From positions 13,623,405 through 13,687,404 of the forward strand of contig OU744451.1 in NCBI GenBank assembly GCA_916610825.1: 64,000 bases of DNA, in the 5' to 3' direction. The notes under the pieces are model-generated. The model did not search any database and had not been told where the DNA came from. It saw only the letters and a list, made by a program, of their open reading frames with translations. Of the stretch, positions 19,206-33,600 are shown one piece after another (position 1 is the first letter of the stretch; every line of letters begins with the position of its first letter). Both the position numbers and the translations under genes were made by a program. The stretch comes from Haliclystus octoradiatus. Taxonomy: Eukaryota; Cnidaria; Staurozoa; Stauromedusae; Haliclystidae.

Positions 19206-22200
19206 CTATTGGCATTGACAAACCGAAGAGAAAATCTGGAAGGAAAATATAACGAATAAATTATAATGATACTGTATATAGTATTTTATCAAATTACAAC
19301 ATTGTGGCAATATTTACTGGAGCGGAGCGAGATATGATCCAGGTTCATAGAAATGGTTGAATGATTTACATTGTTTAACTGTGCATTGAGCGAAATCCAT
19401 ACTACCACGTCAAATCATAGTTGAGTTTGATCAGTTATACAATATGTTTGGCAAAAATCAAACATGTTGTTGTTCAACCGTTGATGCCAAAATGCCACTA
19501 AAGAGTGTATCTAATAACCAAGTGCATTTATAATAAATATGGTGGGTTTGTTACCTTGAATGATCATGAAAAGTGAGTTTATTGAAAAACACTGATGATA
19601 GATCCTTTAACATCGGCCGGTAAGATGCGATGGTGTCTGATAGTTGATCTATAAGCTAAAAACAGCCAAGAGTTAAATAACAGACTGCAACATAAAAGAT
19701 TTTAGATTTAGATTTCACTCCATATATATCAAGATGACCAGTATGAGAAAATTTCAATGAAAAAGTCAATCGTAACAGTTGGTGATTTTTATTAATTGAT
19801 TAATGTTTTGGCATGTGGCACAAACAACATGATAAAATTACACAACAATGGTAGCCTACTTATACAAGCTTTATAATAATTTTGCCCTTACAGAGTCCGA
19901 TTGCTTGTAAATACCACTGTTGGAAAATTTTATCATTTAACAATTTGAAAATGGCTAATGATTTAAGCGGAAACGTTGTTCAAATTAATAAAAATCACCT
20001 ATTGTTAGAATTGACTTTTTTATGGAAATATTTCCCAAATAAGCTATTTTTTACTTCATAGTAATGATATGTGATAAAAAATCATCTTTATTTCATCTTC
20101 AGGCAGGTCAGAAAGAAAAAGGTTAATAATCTTACATGGTATCTATAATGAATAGCTAATTTGCACAATAGTATAATATTAGCTATATGTAAATTAGCTA
20201 TTCATTATATATACCATGTAAGATTATTAATCTTTTTCTTTCTGACCTGCCTGAAGATGAAATAAAGATTATTTCGAAATATTGCAAACCTCTGTGTTAT
20301 TTTTTAACGCATATCATTACTATGAAGTATAAAATAAGAATTACTCAAGCTATTTTTAGTATGTAAAAAGACATATATTACATTATAGATAATAGATATA
20401 TATTTCTAACATATAATTATTAAGCATGATACTGTATTGTATGTATCATATCAAAAGAACTTTAAAATATCAAGGCAGATCTAACATCCAATGTATAGCA
20501 GTCTCTCAAACATACCATAGGTAAATCATTTACATTTGTTTGAGTCAATGAATTTGTTATGACAGTTTCCATTGCAGTGATCAAAACATGAACAACCTTT
20601 CTACCAAAGAATGATATTCCTATAGAAGGAATAGAACACACATATATTTGATAATTAACTTTAGCAGCCACACGCGATAGACTTGGTAGACTAAGATATG
20701 GATTTCTATAGCACAAAGGAAGGCAATGAAAGATAGATAGAAACGCCAAAGGGGAAATGGGGGCCTTGGAGGGAAAATCTGATGGGGAAAACTTTGATTA
20801 AATGATGAGATTGCCCAATAGTTCATGAAAATTTGATCAATTTCGTCTCGATGATAATTCCAAAGTTGATTATCAAGTAGCACACACATATTGCCAGTCT
20901 ACACTACGATAAAGGTCTGGAGTTACTCGAGACTTTTATAAGTTGACGACAAGACAAAACAAGCCATACAGGTACAGATACATAATGAATTATATAGCAA
21001 ATGCACAAAAACTTACTGGCAGGGACAGTCTCCACTCGACAAGATTTGATGACGTGAGGATTATTCTGTTCTGTGTGATAATACAGCAATGGAAAGATTA
21101 AATATGAATTATTTCCTAAATCCTGTAGCATAAGGGTAGCAGCATTAATTGTCTTGGGTGTATTTCCCATTAAAACCCCACTATCTGATTCACAAAGTCT
21201 TATCCACTTTTAACTCTAGGCTATTTTTAAATTTACGCTATTTCCATTTGTATGTCTGTAGTATGCAGGGTCCAACTAAAGGTTCACCCTTTTGGAATTC
21301 AAAGGCTTTTCAAGATTTTTTGTTAATTTTCTCTAGCCTTCCGGAATCTAAGATTGCAGGATTCCTACTTTGTCGGACCCTGGTAGTATGTAAGGCGGGA
21401 ATTCACGATGCAACTAGAAATCTAGTACTTGAAATACCTCTATTAAACATTTTCTATAGATCTATAGCTGGTTCAATATACACAACTACCTTGTGTTCTG
21501 TCACATGTGATATTGATCTTTCCTTCACACAAATTAAGAATAACTGTGCTCTTGTCACACATCATGACGGACCAAGACTGGGACCTAAACGCAAAGACAA
21601 ACAATAATCAACAATGGAAAAGTTGATGCCCATGTGTTTAAATGTTGTCACAGCTCAATAATAAATCATTAAATATAGGTTACCCATTTAGTACAGTAAA
21701 ATTACGCACAATTATAGTGAAGTAAAAATCAGGTAACTATAAACTGGGATTGCAGGTTGTTCAAATAAACCTTCAAATGAACTGTCCGCAAACGTCATCC
21801 ATGAAGTTCCACACCTCATTTTTATGAGCCCTTTTTCACATGGGTGGTAAAGAAAATTCCAAGGAAAAGTGTACCAATGTTGTAGGGTTATGTATGGCAT
21901 TTATTTATTACATGTTGACTCTATAAAGGTTGACACAAGAGAGAGAGAGAGTGAATATATATTAGGTTTGCAGTGATTATTTGCAGGTATAGAAAAATGT
22001 GATACAAACAGAAGTCAAACCAATGGAAATCTTTTTATTTTATTTTATTTCAGAAATGGATATAGGCTACCTGGACATAATGCACATATAGTTGTTTCTG
22101 GGTATTCTGCTTTAACTTGATCTTACATGTATTACTGTTGTAAATACAGTTTCAGTAATATTTGAAATTCGACAATGAACATTCTCCTTGCAATTATTTT

Positions 22201-24624
22201 GATACTCGATGTCCTGTTGCGTTCCACCCTTGCATACATATGACTTTACCAACAAGAAGTGTTGTCTCTCTCAACACATAAATATAAGAATTGGGTCATG
22301 CTCTCATAAACTGCATTGTCACATATTGTAATAAGAAGCAGGCATTTACAGTAAAATCACAGACCTATATTGACTATGATTTTAAGGACTGCTTACCTTG
22401 TTTTCTGTTTAAGTTCTGCTTCAAGAATCTTTTCTAACGAAAGCTTGTCTTCTAGCAAATTATCCTACATAGAATAGTTGAATCAAATATTAATTAATAT
22501 ATTTCACATGGCATACATACGTCAAATTGAAAAATATTCAAAAAGAAGGACATGAGCTAAACACAAAGTATGATGTGAGCCTATTGTGATCACTGACACC
22601 TCTCTTCTGCGCCAAGTAGTTGGCTTCTTAACTGGTAGTCACTTCTTGAATCGAGTATTTTACTCGGAGGGTAACTCCAAGTGCCGCGTTGATGGAGGGG
22701 GGGTACCACTTTGGAAAAATGTGAAGTACCCGGAAAGTCCCAAAAATCCTTTAAAAGCTACCCAAATTGTTTTAAAAACTTGAAAATGCTACCCAAAAAG
22801 TCCAGGGAGGGTACATTCATATAGGCTCTATGCGGTGATGTTATATTTCCTGGGGTAAAAATTCAAATCCAATTTTCAGCCTTCATATTCAGTTTTTTCA
22901 CAAATTCTCTAGAAAATCGAAATGGAACCCAAAACGTTTAATATTCTAAAATTTCCTACCCAAAAAGTATATTTCTCAGTTGGAATATGGACCCAAAAAG
23001 TGGCGCGTCCCCGTATAGCAGCAGTATGGGAGTTACCCCCCGGTACATCTAGCAGGGTACAAAGGGTGTTGGACAGAACAGAAGCCTGGTAGGAGTTCAG
23101 AAATTGAACAAGTCAGTCATTTGCTAAAGTTGGAAGAATTGTTTGCTTGATCTTTTGCAGAGCTTAATGCAAATGATTTAAAAAGAACAAAGATTATCTT
23201 GTTATACCTGATCGTGCGTTCTATTTTCATCTTTTATTTCCTCAGATGCAGTTTGATTAATACTAATTGACTGGAAAGATCATATAATTCAATGTCAATG
23301 TTAGGCAAATGATTCACTGGGACAAGTAGGTACAACCAGGAGCAAGAGCATGATTGCCGTCTGAAGAATGATGTTATCATCCTCCAAATGCTAGGCTGTA
23401 CCACTGTCAAAGTAGGCTATTGATATGTCAGCAGACATTTTTAACAACAAATCTGGGAATTAGTCCAAGTGTTGACAGTCGGTCTTCCCTGACAAATGTG
23501 AGCAGTTCATCTACCAGACAATCACAATTCTTTAAAATAGATGTGTGATTTATAGTACAATAGTTAAGTTTTATTAATAAATATATGAATATAACTTGAA
23601 TATGATTGGTTGAAGGTGTTATAGATTTAATAATAGATGACAAGCCACATGATACATGAAGCACGGCATGCCTGGTGAGAATAGAGATTTGTATGAGGAA
23701 GTGTAAGTTTTGTTAGATTGATTGATTTACAGTACATAGTTTTGATTTGGTAATTGGTTTATTTGTTATAAGTATATTTTGTTATATTGAATTATTGACT
23801 TTTCAGACTTGTTTTCTGGTTTGTTTATTTGTTTATCATTTAATAATCTTACAATAGAAAATAAATGCTCTTATATGACCTCAACCTTTTCTGTGTCTCC
23901 ATTGTTCTCTTCCACATTTACTATCCTTGTTATACAGTGATAGACAGCTTAGCACAATTGTTACAATTTCGATATTTTCGTTGTTGGCAAAAACAATCTA
24001 GTGAAGATTAATCCCGAATTGAATATATAAATAATATGAATACTGCAGTATTAGCCTACTTTATTCATCACAACCAGTTTAACAGGCAACTGAAGTTTAA
24101 AACATGTTTGTATCAAACACAAGTATTCCTCTATAATACATGCAGATAACCCACACTCCTTTACATTATCTTTCTCCACCTAGACTATGCGGTTTACGCA
24201 GAAGTACTGTCTGTCATACATTACATACAATAACACATAGTATGAGATAATAAAAGTTCAATGACAGAGAGAAAACTTACTGTATTAGCAGGGCTACTCA
24301 GCACTCCAGGCGAAGAATGGTGTTCTGTTCACAAACAATATGTAAAAAATGATTCATATACAGCAGAGCCCAGTGGTGGACAACATAAGTTGGAGAATAG
24401 AATATGATTTCCTGTTCTTGGTTCAATCCCCATCAGGTTCAACTGCTCAGTGCATAGGCCTATCATTAATCACTATGGTAGCCTAACGGTCAAAGGAATG
24501 TTCCAGAGTAAATTGAACTATAAATATAGCTGGGGAGCACTGGTGAACCAAATCGAGTACAATTCCACAATGAAGAATGTGAAAATTGATTGTCAATGTG
24601 GCATAATGAATTAGGGGAATGAGC

Positions 24625-24681
<57 letters not shown>

Positions 24682-27600
24682 TTCTATAGCATTACCTAGT
24701 TCTAATTTCTGTTGAACAGCTTTCTTCAATATAGAAAGCACTCTGTCCTGTTGGATTTTCAGATCAGTTGATTGTGGATCTTTTGCAGATTCTTCAGGCT
24801 GAAAAGTACAATTAGTTATTATCAATTTGTATATTCAGTACTTTTCACTCGTGGATTTAATGCATTCTACAATAGGCTATATTGAAGACAATTATATGTA
24901 CAATAAAAGTGGATAGGTAGGCCTACATTATATTGTTCCACATGCGCTTGATCAGCATTTGATTTTGAAGATATGCACCAAACTGGGGTGCTCGTTAACA
25001 CTTCATTGATTTGAGACTGAAAAATAAAATATTGTAAATGTAAATTTAGAAAATAAAAATATTACAATCTAAAAATTTCGCGGATCCCCTAGAGGGATTT
25101 CACCTTCGGCTCTATTTGATTCCAGGCCCCCAATACAAAATACTTTACTTTCTCAGTCCTTCCGCAAACCTAAACTTTTTTAGACTATTTTTAATACGCT
25201 TCAACTATGCCGACTATGCTTAGACGAAGTCGCAAAGAGGTGTTAAAAAAGAGTGAGACACAAAATCGTAACTTTGATTGCGTTTTTGAGGGGGAAATGC
25301 TTGCACAAAGTAAAAATACAAGAAGAGCATGTACTGATTGAAAATTTTTATCTATCTAAAATAGCAAACTCCCAATATCCGGGATATACACTTTAATGAA
25401 AAGAAGTAAAACGATTGCCGACTTTTGTTTTCTGTATAGCGATTAAAACGTAGGATGTTGGCCGAAAATCATAGTCAACTCTTTTGTCGTAAATAATATT
25501 GTTCCTTTAAATCGGTTCCTTAACTCTCCAAAATACTATGTTCAAGGTCAATTTTGAAGGGAAAAGATTCACGCTAGGCGCTATGCAAAAATGCAACAAT
25601 GGCATGTATGGGCAGAATTTTTTTACCCAAATCCGTTGTGTCCCAAAGGCGATATGTAGGCCTACACTTTAAGGACTCGCCAGAATCAGTTGCAGTAATT
25701 TGAGATAAAAAATATATTTTTCAGTTAAAAGATCTTCTGCAGCTTTGAATTTATGATCAGCTGCTTGAAATACCTTAATTTTAGTTGTTTTCTTTCTTTT
25801 GATTGATGGTGTGATCACATCATACAGTTTGACAATTGGGGTAGTTTGATGTAACACTAAAATAAAAGATCCAATTGAATAAGAATATCTGCAATGTAGC
25901 CTGCACTTGCCTCAAAGAATGTGTCATGTGTGCCCATTTAACTAAATGTCAACTTTTAAGTGAAAAGCAAAAGCAAATCACTCAACAAGCAAATGATGAA
26001 GGCAGGCATTGGGGGGGGGGGGGAGGGGACGGGGAAAGAAATCAAGTGCTATCGCATACAATGATAGGTTTATATTGTATGCTGCATGTCAAACAACTGC
26101 CCAACATGAAAAAATTCAATAGAGAAAATCAGTTATTCTGAACTGATTATGAGTCAACAAATGTTTTGAAAGGTGCACCTTGGCTTCAGAACCAATCCCA
26201 GGCTTTTTCCGTAAAATGAATAATAAAGCTATCATTTCATTTCTCAATTTTTCTGCTTTGTTTTCAATAAAATTTGTGGAGGAATGCTTTCATATGTCTT
26301 CTAATATATTTATAAAAAATGAGCCTACTTCAAAAAACATGCAAGGCTCAACGGAACTGATCACTACTTGAAAGTTTGCTTTCCTATATATCAGTATAGC
26401 TCTACTACTGTACTTGGCCTATTGAAAACATAGTTAGGTAGACTCACTTCGTACTGCTGGCACTGGGGTCTCTGGAGAATCAAGTTGCTGATCACAACCT
26501 AAAAATGAAGAAGGAAAATTTGTTAACATAAAGTCATTTGCACAAGCTACTTGCATCTCTGACTTTCGAAATACGTTTTTACAGTTTTACAATCAATCAA
26601 ATGTCAACAAAGAGGATGGTAGTCTGGAATGGAACGCCATCCCATTAGGCATAAAGCTGATTGATTATGAGATTGAATTGACTAATACATTGAGTGCATG
26701 TTTTCTTACCTTGTGCGTAACCAAGAGATTTAGCTGGAGTCTGTTGGTGTTCAGAAAAGCCATTACTGGGCTGAAGGGTTGCCTGGCTATCGACAAGACC
26801 TGTGCTGATATCTTCTTCAATCAAATTGGTGCTAATTTCATTAGATATACATGGGACATCAATATCAGATATGTTCTCATGCCCAGAGTTATCTGCCAAT
26901 GACCATGGTTTGTTCAAACTAACGTTTGATTTTTTAATTTGGAAGGCTGTATAAGTATCAACAGCAGCACTCTGATTCATGCTTTTCCCAGGGTAATCAG
27001 AAAAGGTTTGCGGAAGATCAATGTCTGATAAATGTTCCTCTTTAGAATAGTCTGTTAATGGCCAAGGTGTATTCTGATTTACATCGGGTGGTTTAGATAG
27101 AAAACTCGTCTGGGTATCAACATTACTCTGATTTATGCTTTTCTTAACCAAACTTTCACCAAGGAAATCAGAAGAGGTATATGGAACATCAATGTTTGAT
27201 ATATTTCCAGTTTTAGAATGATCTGCCAATGGCCAACATGTGCTTTGGTTCATATTCACTTGATCAGAATCTCTTTGGGTGTCTTTCATGTTAAACAGAA
27301 TACTCTTCTCGTTCATGCCAATGTTATTAATTTGTGCATTGGATACATAATTAATTGCAGTAGATGTATTATCGTCTGAAATAATAGGCCCCATGCATTG
27401 TCGCTTCGAAAATGGATAGTCATCCGTTTCTGGCTTTTGTTTTCTACACAATGAGCTGAGATTAGTAGGTGCTGGGCTTGGCATCTTCAAGGCAGAAGAT
27501 GGAACCAGTGATAAATTAGATTTGCTGAAAGCTGGCATATCACCAGCTTTACAAAAAGAATCATCCGTAGTAATATTATTAACAAAGCTTGTATGTTCAT

Positions 27601-30600
27601 GCAGAGTAGTAACTTGATCGACTCTAGTGGAAGACAGTAGAACATTCTCTAAGTTGTGTTTAGAAAGTTCCATTTTTGATATTTGCGGTGAGCGATCGGG
27701 ATAAGGCTCTTGGGGATATGGATGATTAGTTGTCTCATTCATACGCTTTTGATAATCTGCATGGGTGCTGTTGGGTATAACTAGTGTGCCAACGCATTCT
27801 GTCAGCTCCATACTTTCAGATTGATCTGAATCTGAATCTCTATTCATGAAGGAGGGGGTTGAACAAACATAATCGTTTTCCAAAAGGGCATCCAACTCCT
27901 TTGCAGAGGGACGGTCGGGAGAGGGGTGACCAGAGTGTTTTAGTATACTTTTTGGTGACATAGCAGTCCTCATACATAGGCCTAGACTAGCCAGATGTAA
28001 TGGATTGGTATTATCATCATACTGTTCTGGTATCATTGTGTTATCCTCTCTTCTCTCAGGACTATCGCCATCAATTGAACACATGTCCATTGTTGATAGC
28101 CTCTTCTGTGGTGGTGGTTTGTTATATGTCTCAGGTGTGACTGGCTGTTCACAAATTGTTAAATCCATGTCAGATGGTCTTCCTTTCTTATGAGAATTTT
28201 CTGTTTCAAACTGGAAAACAAGTGGCTCTTCATTTCCCTGTTTGGCTTCTTCAATTGAACATTCTTCCATCTGAAATTTAGAAAGACCTTGCAGATATAG
28301 CAATGAAAAACATAATGCCTGATAACTTTATGCCTCATTTCAAAATATTTGAATTAAACCCAAACTTCAAAGATATGTCCCTGGATTTATAGAAGTGCTA
28401 CCAGTAGCTACAATTGCGATTAACGAGTACACTGTTGATGTGGAGATGTAATTGGAAACTGCAAACATGTGAATACCTGTGCGAGGAGTATAACTTGATG
28501 TGGAGTAGTGAGCATGTCACAAGAGGTCTGTTACCCTGTGTACAGTAAAATAGTGTTGACATTGTTAACCAGTTTTCACATTTTTAATTATTAAGATTTT
28601 TTTGAGCAAATGTAACAAATTTTATGTCATTAATTAGCCAAGAGGCTCAATTCAAAAAGGGAAGAATATCTATTACTCAAATGTAGCAATTTTTCAAATA
28701 TCTAGTGCGGAAGACCGACCATTTCAGTGAAGAGACTTGGGACACGGTGGGGTGACATGGATCAGACCTATTTTCCTTACATATCATTACATAACTGACA
28801 AATTAACTTTCCAGTATCAAACACTGTTGCTTTGATTTAGGAACTTTATTTGATCAAAATTGAGCCAGCAAAAAGTAATATTAGCATTAATAAAGAATAT
28901 TACTTTTGACGCACCTGTCATCAGTCTAATTGTAAATGATTTAGCAACTTTATCTCCACAAAGTAAAAAAGTCAAATATAGGCTAGCGCATATAAATGAA
29001 AACCAACTCATATCTCCACCAAATGCGATTAGTTTCCCATTTGTCGCTGATGCTAAAACGGGCTGTTCCATGTCTCCCCGTTTGACTTCCCAGTAAAAAA
29101 TGAGGTGGCACTCCTCATCAACAGGAATGTATTCAAAACTTTTATATCAAAATATTCATCAAAGTGAATCCATTGCAATGGCACCATTCAAAATGGCAAT
29201 TAAACACTTATTCTAAAATTAATTGAATCAAAAGAGGAACCGCAAAACATATGACGGTATTTTTATAAATGATGATGTTAACTAATCAAAGTCAATTGAT
29301 CATTATCAATCATAGATTCCTTATTGATGCTAAACCAATATAACATTTAATTATAGCTGAATTATATTCAGTAAATTATCCTTGTTTATCTAGTAATTAA
29401 AAATATTCATGTGTACATTCAATCTTGTTAAGTCGATTGTTTTGTGTTCATATAACCGAAAATTAACCAGTTAACTGTTAACCACTTATACATAATCAAA
29501 GTTCCAAAAGTTCATAAACATTTCTTGAAGCATTCATGAACTGTTCAATTTTTAGATCAGGTGGGATTTGACAAGCATTTAATTCTTTGTCTACTTATAT
29601 CCCTACTTCTACCAATTTTTACAAATACAACAGCAAATAATGCTTACCAAACCACCTTCAATTTGTTGAGAGAATCCAGCAGATATCAAATTTGAAAGTC
29701 CTTTAGAAAAACAACAGAAATGAAGTGTTCAGTAGCATTGGCATCTTACTGACAGAATACTCACATTATGTTTAATGTGGTGCCAAATAAATTTATTGCA
29801 GACCCACATGTCATCAATGTTTAATTTATCTGTACATAATTACAACCTTGATAATTGTCTATTGGACATATCATGAAAGTTATTGCGGCATGATTATCAG
29901 CAAGATACTAAAATAAGATAGTGCTTCTCAAATTTGCGTTTTCAAATTTCTAGTAGGTCATTCAATATTATACTACCTTTAAGTAGGCAATCCAACTAAA
30001 CTGTAATTAACATTTTATATTTTTTCAACTTCCAAGAAATATTGATGAAACAATTCATACAATTCCACTCCTTGTGGATGTCAACATATTTCATTAAGTA
30101 CATCCTTAATAGGCATACAATAGGGTGGTTAATTAAAAATGTGAAAACTGGTCCAAGTCTCATGATTATTGCTTGCATGCTAGTTTACAAAAAGTATAAT
30201 GTTTACAAAGAGAAAACAATGAAAGCTAAAAATTTATAAAAAGGCTAAACTGGCTGTTGCCATTGAAAGAGATGAAAAACATGCTTAGGCTACATGCCTA
30301 TCAATTTGTATCTTATTTGGGTAAGGCAATGAGTGCCACAAGCATCCTTGATTATGTAAGTCTACAATGTGTTCATTTTGATAATAAAAAAGCGAACAAA
30401 TCAATATAAGAAGAGGATGTGCGTAACCATACCATTTCTAGACAATTCTTGAAGTGGGTGACGTTGGTCATCAGACCAATCTTTCTCAAAAACTCTAAGA
30501 TGATAAAAATAAAATATCTGGCTTTCAATTGTAGTGGTTTAATTATGGTTTAATATAGTATTTACGTCATTGTATAATTGTCGATTGTTATTCATTTCCT

Positions 30601-33600
30601 GTAAATCTATATGTGTGTAAACTGTACCACGTAACCGTTCTCTTTTACCTCTTGTTGTCTTACTGTACGGTTGTGTCTGTTGTATCAAAGAGCTCTGACT
30701 AACGGCCATAGTAGCCCTTAGCATATCTCCCTGTAATGTCAGCAGACACGGCCTACCATTATCATAATAAAGAGTGAAACATTATATGAAATGTATCCTT
30801 ATTAAATCTCCTACACAATCATGGCAGGCAAAAGATAATTCCTTCAGGAAACCTTGATTTAGGCTGCATATAAAAGTCTTTAGAAAATTGTTACACCAAT
30901 TGAATCATCATCAATTTTTGTCGATAAGTGTTTTCAAATAGTAACACTAAGAATTTGAGGGGAACAAATTGTTACAGTTACTAGTTTCCTGACACAGTAT
31001 TGCAAATTATGATATCACAACTTTGAATTGAATCAGGACTCCCTCAAATTGGTTTTATTCGAACGGTGACAGTAGGCTACTTGATTTGGAAGCAAAACAA
31101 ATGAAAAACAGAATAAATCGGTATAAATAATAGCTAGCATATTAGCAATAATCAAAGGACACCCAAGTGCAGAATAAAATATGAAACAGTATTGAAAGAA
31201 ATTGAACATGTGGAAATGTTTTTTTATTATTCAATTCAGTAGGCCTATTAGTCAATAGATAAACATTGAGGAAATTTGTTATCTTTAAAAAAAGTTTTCA
31301 AGCCGTCCGGAAATCTAGTTGCTGGGCTGCAGGGTTTTGTCATGCGTTGTTAATCCAATAAAACGAGATGATAAGCAATGAAACATAACCAAGTGGCATG
31401 GTGAAGTAGCTACATAGTCTAATTTTCATTTGAACAGCTCATGAAGTACATGAACAATATTTAATGAACAGTTTACAGTTTATGAACTCAATGAATGTCT
31501 TCACCGGGGAAGTTGTCATCTCATTAAGCATTGTCAGATAATATTATCCAGAGAGTAAGATGCAATCACAGCACTATCAACATTCTAGGGTAGAGCGAAT
31601 CCAAGTGACACAGTAGAACATGGCTCACTTTATTTGTTCTTTCTCTGCAAAGCTAACTCTCCTTGATGATCGTCGGCGGCTTGTCCTGCAAAATGAACAA
31701 GACATTAGCCAATGACATTTCATAAAATAAACAAGTTGATAATTGAAGGCCTGTTTAGTTAGTAGGTCTATAGGCCCACTTACCAGCGTGCATTCCTAGC
31801 TTAAATATAGATGCAACATTTTCTGTTTACTGGAGATATAAATTACCATGCATCAATTTTCATTGTTCAATGAAATGTTTGAGTGTTCGATGAAGTTTAG
31901 GTAAGATGGGGATCAACATGGGATAGCCTAATCTAGAAACACTGATTTCAATGAAAGCAATGGACTAGGTAGCCTAGTTTAAATATAGTCTATCAATTAG
32001 ATAGATATAGATAGATATTTATTTTGATCAAAATAACATTTAAGGAAAAAATAAAATACATACAAGTTTTGGGTCAAAATGTGAAAAATGATACATGATC
32101 AGGTCATCCCGTAAGCTCTAGAAGCTTGTTTGTTTAGGAGACCTTATATATTTATAGAAAAATTAAAGTGGTACATCAGAAGTGTTTATTTACAAATTAA
32201 ATATTAACATGCAGAAGTTGAATCTGAATAATTAATAATTAGTACAACTGAAACATTAAATAAAACGGAAGTCGACATGACATGGATATAAGATAGGTAG
32301 AGTACAGCAAGAAAAGATTATTTGATTGTTAGTTGCAGATGTAGCAGTCAGTAATAGTACAAGTGTCATAGTATTTGCTAATTAATGAGCTTTTAAAATT
32401 AATAGAGAATCGATGGGGGGATGTATTTATGTTAAAATCAAATTTGAAGTTATTCCATGAATGAGGAAATTTGTATGAAGGGTAGGTTTGTAAACTGGAG
32501 TTTTTTGCGAAAGGCACAGCAAAGATGTTTTCTTTCCTACGATGGAATCGGTGAAAGATGAACATATATAAAATAGATGGAGGTGCTTTTGAAACAATTA
32601 CAGAATGGAGTACAGAAAACATTTTTGAAAGATGCAGATCATGAAATTGAAGAATTCCTGTTTCTTACAAAGAGGCTCAACGTGAGAGTGTGGTTTCACA
32701 TTAACTATTATTCTAATACATTTCTTATGTAGTGTATTAAGATGTTTTGTAGCGGAACTATGTCCCCAAATAGCAATTGCATATTCAAAATGTGGTTTAA
32801 CCATTGTATTATAGATTTGTAATTTATGATTTATAGATAGAAATTTTCGTACACGGATTAAAGAATATATATTTTTGAGGATTTTGCTTCTTACATATTT
32901 TATATGAGAATTCCAATTTAATTTATTATCAATCATGACACCTAATAATTTTATTGATTTTGTGGGGGCAATCAGAGCCACAACATTGTATTTTATGATT
33001 TTTAAGATATACTTCAAAATTTTTTGGTTTTTGATTTCCAAAGAAGATATAATTTGATTTATTTGGATTTAGAGTTAAATGATTTGAATCAAACCAATCA
33101 GAAACATTTTTCAATTCTAGATTACAAGAATTTTCGAGTGAAGAAGTATCATTAGAGCTAAATTGAAGTGTGGTATCATCAGCGAATAGGTTTACATCGA
33201 ATTTTGTACAGGTTGGAAGATCATTTAAGTATATAAGGAATAGGAGTGGACCCAAAATGCTTCCCTGAGGGACTCCACAGCTGATCGATTGAGCAGAAGA
33301 TAGATGGTCATTGAAGCACAAAATTTGAGTTCGGTTGGTTAGGTACTGTTGGAACCAGTTTAGTTCAATATGCGACAAACCATAATGTGCTAGTTTAGAA
33401 AGTAGAATTTTATGAGAAACAGTATCAAATGCTTTTCGCAAATCAAGAAACAAACCGATGTGGTATTTTTTGTGAGAGTTGTTAAATTTGTTGTTTAAAA
33501 AATTGAGAATGCAATCTGTAGTACTATGATGCTTTCTAAAACCAAACTGAAAAGTTGAGAAGAAATGTTCTTCAAAATAACTGTATAGCTGGTTGTAAAC

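Noticed and set aside
24600-24700. Minus-strand frame with a polyisoleucine run
   Set aside because: The run is the (TTA)n microsatellite in an intron; only 24696-24798 is supported as coding.
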